From Lytechinus pictus (Eukaryota; Echinodermata; Echinoidea; Temnopleuroida; Toxopneustidae), in the NCBI RefSeq assembly GCF_037042905.1, contig NC_087257.1, positions 12,746,001 through 12,810,000 of the forward strand: DNA of 64,000 nt, in the 5' to 3' direction. The position numbers and the translations under genes were made by a program. The notes beneath the pieces were generated by a model, which saw only the letters and a list, made by a program, of their open reading frames with translations, had not been told where the DNA came from and ran no database searches. Below, piece by piece: positions 1-12,915 of the stretch (within the stretch, counting starts at the first letter, position 1; every line of letters begins with the position of its first letter).

Positions 1-1684
1 TTCAAAGTCCGGAGAGTAATCTACTGGACTACAACGCTTCACACAATACTGAGTTACTTGTTGTCATTAAGGTAATTCCAATCCTTAAAAGCAAACAATC
101 ATTACTTGGCTGCACTATGAATATACTTTCAAAAACAACTTCCTCCATTATTAGAAATTTAGCATCCAGCGGGTCAAAGACTTACATTCAAAATTTGAAA
201 CAAAGAGGCATTCATATCTGTAAAAGAACCGAATGGGTCGACGGACTTATCATCTTGAATTTGTATTGTTTAAACAAGCCCCATGCAGGTTATAAGAGGG
301 CGATCCCTATTTACCTATTACATAGAACAAGGTCAAATCCAATGGAATTATGGCCAATCTTCAAGAACCTTCAACAAGCTCAAACCACAGGTGAGGTATG
401 CCTAATAACGCACAGGTAATACCATAAAGGCTTGTCCAGAAGACTTCATTACCTAGGCGTAATTGGGGATGGTTAATCGAATACCAAAGTCGGAAACGTT
501 GAGGTATAAAGACCAGAAAACAAGACTCAAAATCACGAGGGGTCTTGTCACGCTACTTCCCCCTTATTGATAATGGGAGTAGGGTGTCCCCAATAAATAC
601 ATCCAAAGTTGAAAAGTTCCATTGTTGTTTGGGATGAGAAAGCGTTTTATAACTCTAATTTGCGACCGCGAACCCCGTAATAATTTAACCTTTTCTTTGA
701 CACTGTTTTATGTTAAAAGGCAGTGGGTGACTCATAATATGTTTGAAGGTAGGGCGTGAGGGGGAAATATAATATTTTTGCGGGTTTTCTTTAAAGTGAA
801 TAATTACAATAAGTGGGACGTTATTTCTGCTTCGGCTAATTCAGTACATTCCGATACAGTAGGTCATGTCAAAATGAAGCCGAAAAAACGTAATTATCGT
901 GCTGAATGGCGACGAAATCGTCAATTCCTCAGAAGCAACATGGAAATTAAAAATAAAAGAACTAAAACAAACAGAACTGATGAAAACAATGTGCAGATAG
1001 ACTTGCAGCAATGTATTCACTTTTCTGATTGGAATCGTGAAGCAAAGCAATGTCTCACACCATCCAAGAATACAACGATAATTTGCGACGCCATTACCTG
1101 CTTGAAACTGAACTGAAACTGAACGATCTTTCTGTTGCTATCTTCAAAATCGTTGCCTGGATTGTGCATAGTGTGGAAAAGAGAACATAGTAAACAATAC
1201 CACACACAATCCTAGCCGTAATTGGTCTCCAATTGTAACAATAACCTCTCAATTTGCGGCTTTGAAATTCAATTTCTCGTCAATTTCAAGGTCTACAGTA
1301 TTATTGTTTTGTAGTGAAGTACGCCGGCGCATCAGCTGAGCAGACGATTTGTGTTTCAATTTATACATGTTGGTGTTGGCGCCATTATCTGTCAATTTGT
1401 ATTAGGCGGGACCTGATTTCCCTTGGTTTCTGTGACTGATCGTAATAGTGTTCGATGTGCTTTGGACCTGGTCTCATGTTATAATGTAATATTTGACGAG
1501 GTTGAAAGAGGCTCCAAGTAAATTATTCGGCTTAAACTATTACTGAAATAACCGTTTGGGATCAAGATAAGAACATTAAGAGGAGAGAAGAAACACAGTC
1601 ATAAATGTAATTGTTAAACGACAAAAATGAAAGGAACCATGACAATTGCTCGTATGAATATGAATAATGAACTTCGGGTACTAA
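1..1684. other. No gene recognised
   Basis: AT-rich unique-looking sequence. Open frames of up to 112 codons show no domain and no coding character that I can support. Confidence 0.5.
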
Positions 1685-1985
1685 TATTACTCCTACTACT
1701 ACCACTACTACCACCACTACTACTACTGCTGCTGCTTCCAATTCTTCGACGAAAATGGAGATGAAAACTGCTACTACTAGTACTGCTGCTGCTGCTGCTA
1801 CTACTACTACTACTACTACTACTACGTCTACAGTATTACTACCATTACTACTTTTATTATTACTTCTACTTCTTCGACAAAAATGAAGAAGACTACTGCT
1901 AGTACTATACCACCATCGCCACCACTATACTTTTACTACTGCTACCTCTACTACCACTTCTACTACTACTACTACTACTACTACG
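1685..1985. repeat. ACT/CTG trinucleotide microsatellite
   Basis: Imperfect (ACT)n with CTG interruptions and two AAAATGGAGATGAA-like spacers (about 1753 and 1880), suggesting local duplication. Confidence 0.9.
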
Positions 1986-3527
1986 TCATACCTTATAAGT
2001 GATCTTTGAATACATGCCATGTGGACCCTAAAGTTGATATTTAGTATAAATATGATTGATTTATTGCTCATCCATTATGATAATATGGCCATGGAGTGAT
2101 TTGACAAAATGGCGCCCTAGTGACGTTATAATCACGTGATGACTTTGAAAAGCTAATTTCTGCATGCCATCAATATGCATGATAAGTTATGAAAGGGTAT
2201 TGAAATTGACTAAAGTCGTTTTGCATATTGACTGGGACGAACAAGAATATTAAAGGCAAAATCGGAAGAAATTAAGAGGTTATGTGCCATAAATGACTGG
2301 CCAGCTAATTCAGAAGTGCCGCATACCTGCAATGTATTTATTTATTCATTTTTTGAAGAATTAGTCTTTATTGATAATTCAGTAAAAATCATATATAATG
2401 TTTGATTCGTTTCAGAAAAGAAAGCATATCTCGTATTGATAAAAACGGTATTCTTGCATAAAGACACATTTAGATGTATAATAACAAAATATATAAAGTT
2501 ATATACCGCATCTTGTATCGAATAAATGAAAATAATATCCGTTCGAGTAAAACAAAAGACTAAATATGTAAAAAATAATTACACATAATTAGATTCCACT
2601 CCTCCCCTACCCAAAAAGCTCTGAAATTAAATATAAATATCTTACCAAGGGTTGCGGTCTCGACCCCTACCACCCCCCCCTTCTCCTAACTGATCGACAA
2701 GTCTTGGATTGCTATGCCATGCATATCAATCCAAGCACAGGTTGTCAGCAGTCAATCAAGTCTAGATCCGATCTGTGGCCACCAAACGTGTCACTAATAC
2801 ACCAGTAATATCCAAGAGATGGATAAAGATCGTGCATGAACGAAATTATAATTTGATATTTTGATGATTTCGTCATCGCTTTCTAATGCCCCTGTGCCAG
2901 TCCGGCCAATGAACGGGAAACTCGCTTGATTGCCCGCCGCCGCTTCCCATTACCCTAACCTAACAGCGCTGTACCATTCGCACGTTTTGAAATATGTAAG
3001 GTCAAGCTCATAGCTGCAACAGGCAAGGAATGAGATATGACTGAGAAGATCTTCGATTTTTTTTTCAAAATCTTTGTACTTTTCAAGACAAATCATCAAT
3101 GTTGGCATTGAACCTTGCTTCATGACGTCAAAGTTCAAGATTCACGTCACAATCAAATTTTCAACACTCTATTTTAGGTTGATAGAAGCAAATCTTTCCG
3201 TTGCTTATAATGTGGACTTTAAAATGAAACATGTGAGAGTGTAGCTGAATTGTATTAAGAAAAATAAAGTTATTAAGTTGACTACTTTTTAAAACCCTCT
3301 CTACTTGATTTTCTTAATGCATCTTCAGTCAATTCTACCAACGTATGAAATGCTAGATTCCTTTCCTTTGACATGCCTATCGGATTTTCTTTACCGAATG
3401 TGCTTCCGGGGTAAAAAAGTTTCGTCAAATAAGAATATTGTATCAGTCCGTTCTGCAATTATGACACTTCAAAGTATTTGTTGTGCCCATTCCCAACCAC
3501 GCCCCAATCCCCATATGATATGCAAAT
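1986..3527. other. No gene recognised
   Basis: AT-rich with a C run near 2672. Nothing else visible. Confidence 0.5.
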
Positions 3528-3688
3528 CTGGGGCCGATTTCATAAAGACCAACAACTATTGTAACTTTGCCATTATTGAAATTACCACAGAAACCTTGAT
3601 TGTGATTGGCTGTTCATCCGGATTACCACGGTAGTTACCACAGTGGCTAAGTTACAATAATGGTATTTTTTAATGAAATGGGCCCCAG
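3528..3688. mobile_element. MITE family A, copy 1
   Basis: CTGGGGCCGATTTCATAAAG at the left and ATGAAATGGGCCCCAG at the right, with internal inverted GTTAC and CCATTAT words. About 160 bp, non-coding. Confidence 0.75.
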
Positions 3689-6600
3689 TTATTAACCTAA
3701 ATTATGATGTATCTCACATATATCCTTGACATATCAACTGTTGTTTTGTTTCTTGTCAAAGGTTTGTCTTAATTCATAACCCGACACCTTGTGTTTGCCA
3801 TCATTCACAGACGAAGCACCCCTGTGACAAAACGCGGTCAAGTTTATATACGCAACGTCCGCGGTTTCGCTCTAAATTCACCCACAGTCTAGAGGAATGT
3901 TTCATGCAACGTCTTGTCACCGACAATCCGTTCTCAACCTATCAGATGAAAGGATTTCAGTAGCTTATAACAGTTGCCAGTGGAAATCAGTGACGACTTC
4001 GTCAGTGAAAGGCTCTCCAGGACACAGACCCCGTTTCGTTGACAATTAACGATAATTAGACATGAAGATTGATGGTCATAAAACCTCCTTGTGCTATCTT
4101 AGATACCCAGAGGGGGAGGTGGAGGAGAATGAATATGGGTCTAGGATAGCCAGTCTCAAAAGAAGGGAAATTGAGAGCGAATTTATCTGAAAATTCCGAG
4201 AAAGTTTGGCTGTTCGAATTGCTTTGTCGCGTCAACTAAGGCTCCCGGCGATTTTCGTCACAAAAGAAAATGGTAAACGGTTCAGTTATCACAATTTTCC
4301 TAGGTTGAGGTTGCTGGAGATTTAGTAGAATATTAATCATTTGCAATACAGTGTCGAATTCTAGGTATCAAATATGCATTAGTTTGGTATGTAAGGTTAT
4401 ATTTCTTTCACAAGTTGATTCGACATTGGGGACTTATATTTTCCAATTAAAAATGAATTCTTTTTAACTTAAGAATGTCTCTGTGAACAAAATATATTTG
4501 CTGGTAGATTAATACTTATATATATTTGGTTCGTTCTCACAGTTTAGACATTATTTTAGTTATTCAAAGATACAATGATGGTAATGTCAGTAAGATAATT
4601 GCAGTGTAGAGTGATGTACAGCTGTATTTTATAATTAAATATGTTAACGATATACTTTAAGTGCTGAATATGTCAGAGTGCAAACAATTTCTGTTGCTCA
4701 TTCTACGTCGATCCGATAACATAGTTCGAAGTCAGAGTTGATTTCGTAATTAAAGTTATCCCTTTGAAAATTCCAAAACCGTAATGCGAACTCTACATAT
4801 CTGTTCTCCCTGGGTCATTCTATATAATGTGAGCCGAGCTGTTATTCCTGTACAAGAAACATTGTTATGTTCACCCTGTTTGTTGATGTTATTAAATACC
4901 CAAAATGCATTCGTACTTTCTAATTAATTGCCTTGACAATTGATAACATTATCTATGTCTAAAAATACCAATAATTGGTGAAGTAAATGAGTGATCACAT
5001 CAGATCGAAGCTATGACATCATCATATGGTACAACAATTTCTAAAACGACGTAATTGAATCAGTTAATAGTTGACCATGGGTACTCAGATGACGTCAAAA
5101 GAGCCCATGGGACATACAAAATGAATTAAATAACTCTTTCCTCGAAGTCCCTCGAATTTGAAAAAAAAAATGAAAAAACACAAACTTGTCTCACAACTAT
5201 TAAACACTACTTTAAAAAATACATGAAATAAATATCTTAATTAACGGTGGCAGGAGTGGGATACGACAAAATGCAGTGGTTCAGCTGTTCATATTTGGTT
5301 CATTCTTGGTTCTTAAGCGTACATGTTATTAGGAGATCCAATTATGAAGAAATATTGGAAGGAAAAGACTCGATGGAAACATTTTCAATAGAATGAATAT
5401 TAAAATGGAAGAGGATTATCACCAATTAATTGAAACATTTTGTATTTGAGTGATGGGGCTACATAATGAATTTTATGCAAATAATCAAAATCAGCGGTTG
5501 TTTTCATTTGACAATATAAGTGCAGACATTACGATCTAATAATCAATTAATTAAATGACATAAATAAACATTGAAACAATTAGGGGCGATCAAAGTACCA
5601 GTTTACTTTTTCAGATTATTCCGACAACCCGTAAACAAGCTTGTCTGAACTTGCTCGAAAAATTTTTTCCCAATGGTGAAAACACTTTGCGATTCTCTTA
5701 TTGATTATATGTTTTAAACTACATTTCATCAGTACCATCCAAAATTATGTAAGAAAAATGCAATTAGGAAAAAGATTAAAATACTTGTCAGATCCAAGCC
5801 ATCAATAAGCAATAACTACCTCAAGCATGTAAAATAATAAGCTAACAAGTACATCCCGCTTCGGGTCAAGTCTACTATCGGGGTCAAACATGCATTCGGG
5901 GACATCGCCCCCTCCCCTCCTCAAAGCTCTCGCGCTCTTCTGAAGACAGTTCATTTCAAGGTTAAACGCCGGGGAGACGTGGATAGTGTTATATCTTCGA
6001 AACGCATTCTCATTGGTCCGAAGTTTGGGAACTACATAGACAGTGGTGCGCTTCTGAAATAGATAAATGAACTTGATTTGTTTTGTGAAAGAGGCAAAGA
6101 GAGATATTTCATCAACAGGTAATGCAACTCGAGTTATCATGAAAAGTTCGACGACAAAGTTCGATTACCATCCTTAAAAATAAATTAATTTACTATATTT
6201 TTATTGGCATATGGAACTTTAACCCTTCAGTTCAGTTCCTCCCCTCCTAGAAAAACAGGTAATTGGGTTAGAATATTTTCAACATATAGCTCTGCAAATT
6301 TTACTCAAATATAGTCAAGAGTATGTGTGGAAAAAATGTTAAATTCAGATAGTGGGCCACTAACTGTTAATAAGTATTTAATGCATTACATGTTACCTAA
6401 CGATAACCAGCCAATGTCAACAATAACAGATAGCCAGAATAATTTTATTCTCAATACCTTTTGTTCAAAAGAGCATGAATACATGACTTCCAGACAGTTT
6501 GAAACGATTTTTCTCGAGAATCTCGACAAAAAAACAGTTTATCACAATCAGTCTGAAATAATCTCATGCCCTCGCTGTCAAGGCTAATATAAACGCACCC

Positions 6601-7620
6601 CAAAGAGATACAAACGGGTCAATATTTAGGGAAAACATCGGCAGACGATGATCATGACCTTGAAAGCTTGAGTTTCAAAGCGTCTCGATTTGGCGGGAAA
6701 TTGGGGGAGATTGTGTGATAAATTTAGAAGGTGTGTATTTTGAGTGGCACGGACGCAGTCGGGCTGGCATTTTTAGTGGGCGGTCCATGGGTTGAAAGTG
6801 ATGTTTCTTACAAAATATAATAGAAAAATTGATAAAAATAGAATGGAGAAAACAGCTTTAAACTTGATTGGCTAAACACGCACTTACGATTAGTTTTAAT
6901 TTCGAAAATTCTAATTTATATTATCAGGTATAGATATGTTAATAATTTCAAAAGTTACATTCAATAGAACCACACACAGAATTACTTGGAATTTACTTTC
7001 AAAGAACATATTTTCAAGGGGGTAGGTGGAGATGGAAAGAAGCGTGTATATTTTTGTTTGTTTTGGAAAGTGGGTGCGTACCAATGTATTTTCAGACATA
7101 TGGCCCCTATAACAGATCTAGTTTAGTATTTTGGGAAACATTCTATAATACCTTAGACACATGCAAATCTGTGTATCAAAGTTACCAGACATGTTTTATT
7201 TATTTTTTGGCTGAGGTACGTGGAACAACATTATCACCGAAAAAAGATCCATTACATTTCCTTCCAAAATATTTTTCTCATGCGTTTTAAAGAAACAAGT
7301 GTACACAACACAACATCAAAACAATCCTTCTCTATCCCACCACAACGACGCAAAGTAAACTATCAAAATGTGGAATCATTTTTATTCTTATCTTATTAAT
7401 TACCTTGAATCTTTATTATCTTCATGTTGCCAAAACTATAGTTACACCTCAGATCCAGGCACGAAGAACTGCAATAAAATGGGTTTGATAATTGGTTTCA
7501 AACGGAATACTAGTATGCTATGATTCAACTAGAGACGGTTAAAAAGTTTTAAGGCATCATTAATTTTAGCAGGGACTCGCCTTCTTACAATTTCGGCGCG
7601 CTTCATGTATATGTATTAAC
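3689..7620. other. No gene recognised
   Basis: Mostly AT-rich. Open frames at 5802-6140 (minus) and 6327-6587 (plus) match no family I know. An E2F-like TTTGGCGGGAAA is near 6689. Confidence 0.5.
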
Positions 7621-7751
7621 GATCAGATTCTGTTCTAGTCTAGATCTGGACGTTTGTGATTTACCAATGGATTCCATTATAAAGATCTATTGTTAACACA
7701 CGGATACATAACAGCTAATCACAAACATCAAGATCTAGACTAATTCTGATC
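7621..7751. repeat. Hairpin element, arms of about 40 bp
   Basis: GATCAGATTCTG...TAGTCTAGATCTGGACGTTTG is mirrored by CAAACATCAAGATCTAGACTA...ATTCTGATC. Possibly a small MITE. Confidence 0.6.
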
Positions 7752-8784
7752 CGGAAAATTGTTTAATGTAATCGAAGAACAATTCAATTTATATATTTGT
7801 CATGTATCTGTTGAAAAACACAATAAATGTTCTCGGACCCTTGAATACATAAATAATATTACTATCATAACAAAACATTTTTATATAATGTATACTAGTA
7901 CACTAACTTGTAATGCGTGTGTACTGGCCAACATCTGTCGTATGAGTTTTCAGGCAGATATGATATGAAATGAAATGGTGGTTTTCATCCGATTACTTCC
8001 AAGACACCACGGCACCTCCGACCTACATCATCTAATTTTACCTCCGAAAGTTGACCTTAATATTGAAACCTGAACGGGTTAAAAATAGATCCCGCTCATT
8101 TAAACCCGTCTGTTTATATGGTAAAGCCGCAATTATTTAGGTGAAACATGGAACAGGTTTTGTGGAATTTTCCGAAATCCGCTTGTAAGAAATTGCGGGT
8201 GAAATAATCGTATCGAATATCGCCGGGTAGTTTTTGGTCCGTGGAAAAGGGATTTCCAGGAGTTGGGCTGACAAGAAAACTGCTCAAAAAGCTCACCGCA
8301 TTGGAGATTTTAGTGATCTTTTTCCAACGTTAATCGCGAAATCTATAATTCCTATGAGGGGCATATGTTTCGATAGTGGCATGAGCTTTAATCCAAAAGA
8401 AGTTGTTTCGAATCAGAGTCTATTCAAAGACATTGATTCAGTTTTCCATTCTAATACTTCCACGTCCATTCTAGGACGGTAAAATAAACATTTTTCCAAA
8501 AATGATTATATCATATATTTGTTATACACCTTGGTTTTAGATAGCTATCAACAATACAAAATACGAAATGTGATTTTGTATACCAGGTAATTAAGTAAAA
8601 ATTCCGTAAAAACATGCTACCTAATAATAGGATAAATTGACTCTCGTGTTAACATGGTGGTGGTCACGATCGAGTCCATCTTCATATACTGGACACCCGA
8701 CTAATTCGCCTGCCGTTAAAAATTTACAACTAATTTGACTTTCCCAATTATTTTCCTTCAAAAAGTCTTTAAAAATAATAACTC

Positions 8785-8992
8785 TTATTAACCAAGGGTA
8801 GCCACTTCAGCTGTAAGCTTGTGCTTCCAGCGTACCCTGCAAAACATATTTTAATTCTCAATCGTCGAGCGTGTGCCAAGGCAGAAGGTACCATTTTTAA
8901 AGTCTTTGGTATGACTCGGCCGGGGATCGCATCCACCACTTCTTTTTTATGAGGCAGGCGCTTTACCATTGAACCGCCATGTCCACTTGTTT
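8785..8992 (-). mobile_element. tRNA-derived SINE
   Basis: On the minus strand the 5' end reads GGCGGTTCAATGGTAAAGCG (A-box region of a tRNA) and then a B-box-like GCGATCCCCGGCC, followed by a SINE body. Confidence 0.65.
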
Positions 8993-9845
8993 TATATGAT
9001 TATATTAGATATCATCTTTCTTTAATCTATGAACTACCTGCAATAGGCCTAGATGCTAACCCGCCCTCCATTTTGAACACATGTACGCCTAACCATATGT
9101 ACCCAGCATGCACTATTCAAAAGTTCACTTCCTGGAAGACGACACCTGGAGGAGATTGAGTTTCAGCTTCAGAGCGAGTTTAAGAGTGTGTAATCCAAAT
9201 AAGTAGGGTACTTTGTGCGTGGGAAGTCTTTTACAAACTGCAAATAATTGGGAATTTCGGGAACATTAAATAGCATATTGCAAGCAAGCAAACCAACAAG
9301 TTTTATTTTGGCTTCTACTTCTTACCATACACCTAAATTTCATTATCGCCTTGTAAACATGGTAAGATAAAAATGAACACAAGCCTCTTCATTAAATTTC
9401 ATTGTAATCCATGACATGCATGAGGTGGTATGTACGCCACAAATATTGCAACTAAAAGTTACACCTCTAAACTGCCCAAAACGTACTTCGTTTAATATCT
9501 AACACTTGCTATGCATATCAACAAAGGTTAACAGACAACACAATACTTGACAGGCGTGCAAAAATGACTCAAACAATAAATTTAATTTGAAAATATGGGA
9601 CAAACTGATATTACTCCACCTGCTCCTTGATACATCAAGACAAACTTAAAACTTTTGTGATATTTTTAAAAATTATTACTCATACCTCTGTAGGCATCAT
9701 TTTTTTTAGAGTTTTCATTGTTTTCATTTGTCAACGGGCCTAAACAGTTCATTGTTTGTTTCTAGGATTAATTTAATACAGAAAAATATCAAACTTTGCG
9801 GAGAGGACCCATGAGCAATTTTACACAGTCATGCAGAAGGATGCA

Positions 9846-10140
9846 TGCATAGGGGCGTAGAGGTTTATAGGTTCTGACACCTGTCTTTCAATAAGAGGGT
9901 CGTGGGTTCGAATCCCAAACATGTAATATTTTCCTTCAGCAAGGAATTTATCGCACATTGTGCTGCACCCAACCCAGGTGAGGTGAATGGGCACCTGGCA
10001 AGTTAAATTCATTGAATGGACAGCGCTGAAACTAGCGGCTTAAGCTAAAGCCGTGGTAATGATAATAGTGCGCCTTTGAATAGATTTCTAGATAGATGCT
10101 ATACATGAATTATTATCATATTGTATTATTATCATTATTA
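9846..10140 (+). mobile_element. tRNA-derived SINE, family S1, copy 1
   Basis: A GTAGAGG-type A box, a canonical B box GGGTTCGAATCCC (9905-9917), then a body with CAGCAAGGAATTTATCGCAC and CCCAGGTGAGGTGAATGGGC, ending in AT-rich ATTATTATC. A separate SINE/LINE-like tail (GCGCATAGAGACATATTCG, then GTGCTATATAAA) follows at about 10231-10310. Confidence 0.75.
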
Positions 10141-10854
10141 CTCTGTATACATCGTGATATGCAATATGAATTATTCAACATCTCACGTTTAATAAACTCA
10201 CCAACACATCTCTTCCTCTCCTTTATTTTCTGAAGCGCATAGAGACATATTCGTATTATGTGCTATATAAAAACTGACTAAATTTTTTTAATTATTATTA
10301 TAAAGCAAAAAATGAATTTTATATTTATTTTAAAGCCCATTGTATCCTAGATAAGGTCAATATCAAGTAAACAAATCGTGGTGCATTTGAACCCCCGAAA
10401 AGGGTACGAATTGCTGAGAAGCAGCTGATGCACTTTTAATATATTGGATGAGTAGTATCAATTGTAACAGTAACAAGTGAATCCCCCATCCGGTTATTGT
10501 CTGCCCTGCTGCTGAGTGATACTATGAGCTCATAATTTATCGAACAATATTGTGCTGATAGCTCTCCCCCAAATTCAGGATACAATTAATGATGAGAATT
10601 AGGGAGAGGGGTGGGGGATTGGGAGGGGGTAATATATGATATTTATAAGGGGTGGGATTTATTGAAAAGAGAACGAAATCGAGTGGAAGTCATAAAGATA
10701 GATAGAGATACATATCAAGTTTGTGTGTACGTGTGTCTGTGTGGGTTAGGGTGTGCGTGGTTGTCTGTGCGATATAATAAAATAATTTATATATAGGAAT
10801 GTAAAGAGTGAGCGAAAATAACAGAGGGGGAAAAGGCAGATAAATAATAAAAAC

Positions 10855-11011
10855 AGAGAGAGAGAGAGAGATACGTGAACAGATAGATAGATAGATATAA
10901 AGTAGATAGATGGATGGGTGGATAGATGGATAGATAGATAGATAGATGTAGATAGATAGATAGACGGATATATAGATAGATGGATGGATGGATGGATGGG
11001 TAGATAGATAG
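10855..11011. repeat. AG then GATA/GATG microsatellite beside the outer LINE's 3' end
   Basis: An (AG)n tract is followed by degenerate GATA, GATG and GGAT tetranucleotides running into the LINE's 3' terminal repeat. Confidence 0.9.
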
Positions 11012-12915
11012 GTAGATTTAGATTTAGATTTAGATTTTATTTCCGTTCAACAATTTTTTTCAAAATATAATCAAAGTAACAATACATATTCAATATAATC
11101 GATAATACAGACAAATCAATGAAATTTCGTAACAAATGTTGAATATAAATTAAACAAATCTACAATTTGTTTCAGTAATATTATCAATGAAAAGAAACAA
11201 GAAATGAACGGAGGGACTTGCCAAGAAAAGCAAAAGCTTGTAGAGAAGGCAAGCCCCTAAACTTAGTTTCAATACTAATTATAAACAAACTATATATACA
11301 ACTCTATACAAAAATCGAGACGGACACAGAAGACAGACTTAAAACAAGTAATCCACAAATATCAAAATAAAACGAATAAGCGACAACAAAATTAAGAGAA
11401 AGTAATTCGAATAATAATAATTACAGTGGTAACACACAAAAAAAAAGTACTTACAAAATCATAATAGGGAGGGAAAAGTGGCAAAGGAAAGAAAGAGGGA
11501 GATAAGGGAGGTGCAAATAAAAAGTGCAAATGAAAGGAGGAACATGGCAGGTGCACAGGTCGTAATGTATTGTATCATGTTGTAGTGTTGTTTTTTTTTT
11601 TATAAGTAAAGTTTGACAAATTTATTGGCAGTTAAAGGTTAAGTTATTATGTAGTTTTAGTTTAGGTTATGTGTTAGCTTGACTTGTTGGTGTGGAGTAT
11701 TGACAAATGAGCATCTTTTTAAGTTTGCGTTTAAAAATATTAAGGTTTGTAGATTCTTTAAAGTCGTTGGGCAGGGAATTCCAATACACAGGTCCAAAAA
11801 AGATAAAAGAGTTTTTCGCTAATATAGTACGGGTAGGGGGTAGGTGATAACAATTACGTTGTCTCGTTGGGTAATCGTGTATAGAGGAGTTTTTACAGAA
11901 CATATTTGAAAAAATTGTTGGGAGATCATCTTTGTTTAGTTTATACATAAATTGGGCGAGTTGGAAAAGATATAAATCACTCACTTTAAGAATATTATTT
12001 TGGAAGAATAGTATATTTGTGTGTGATCTGAATTGGGTTTGAAAAATTATTCTAAGAGCCTTCTTCTGCAGCAACAGTATTCTTTGTAATTGTGTTTGGA
12101 TCGCACAACCCCATGCCAAAATGCCATAATTAATGTATGGTAATATTAATGTATGATACAGTGTAAGTAAAGTGTGAGATGGGAGAAAATATTTGAGTTT
12201 GTTGATAATTCCGATGTTTCTTGAAATTGTTTTGCATGTATTATTGATGTGTGGTTTCCATGATAGCTTATTATCAATAGTAACCCCCAAAAATCTTGTC
12301 TCTGAAACATTTTCAAGAACAGTATTATCAAAAATTATGTTGTCAGGTATTGTATTTATTCTGTTACTAAAAAGCATAAAATTCGTCTTTTGTAAGTTAA
12401 GTGATAGTTTATTCGCCTTAATCCAGTCAGTGACATGTATAAGTTCTGAGTTTACAATTCTTACAAGTTGGTTTACGTTATCATGAGAAAAGAAAATGTT
12501 CGAATCGTCAGCAAACAATACAAATGTTAGTAAATTTGAACTTTTTTTAATGTCATTAATATATGTAATAAAAAGAAGAGGACCAAGTAAACTACCCTGT
12601 GGTACTCCACATGTAATAGGAAGAGTAGAAGAAACAACGTTGTTGACTGACACAAATTGAGACCTGTCTGTTAGGTAGCTCTTGAACCACTCCAAGGCCT
12701 TCCCCCTGATACCATAAAAAGAAAGTTTATGAAGAAGTATATCGTGGTTAATGGTATCGAAGGCCTTGGAGAAGTCCAGGAAAATACCAACAGTATGACA
12801 ACCTATATCTATGGAAGAAGTAATTTTATTAATAAAAGTCAAAATTGCATGCGAGGTGCTATGATTTTCGCGGAAACCAAATTGCGAGTTCGAAAAAGTA
12901 TTGAATTTATTAAAA
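11012..12915 (-). mobile_element. 3' part of the outer CR1/Jockey-group LINE, split by a second LINE
   Basis: This is the downstream portion of a LINE whose upstream portion lies at 15923-17812. It contains most of the reverse transcriptase, a 3' UTR of about 630 bp (11037-11666), and a short terminal repeat read on the plus strand as TAGATT units near 11012-11036. Beyond it lies a GATA-type microsatellite. The reading frame continues upstream of the first Met (12842) to the junction with the inner LINE, through an FGFRENHSTSH stretch typical of the segment before RT motif A. Confidence 0.88.
11667..12915 (-). pseudogene. C-terminal part of LINE ORF2: reverse transcriptase palm, thumb and C-terminal domain
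   Basis: The open frame reads without a stop from the insertion junction to the stop at 11667. Counting from the Met at 12842, RT motif A (FLDFSKAFDT) is at residues 21-30, motif B (GVPQGSLLGP) at 79-88 and the catalytic motif C (FADD) at 110-113. The C-terminal part has the DYPTRQR and YWNSLP motifs usual in CR1/Jockey-group proteins. The endonuclease half is separated from it by about 3 kb of inserted LINE, so the copy cannot be translated as one protein. All visible catalytic residues are intact, suggesting that the insertion and the 5' truncation, rather than decay, inactivated it. No clade finer than the CR1/L2/Jockey group is claimed. Confidence 0.87.

Noticed and set aside
3305..3634. 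109-codon plus-strand frame
   Set aside because: Its second half is family-A MITE sequence and no domain is recognised.
9846..9920. A functional tRNA gene
   Set aside because: The B box is good, but the acceptor and anticodon stems do not pair properly and a SINE body follows.
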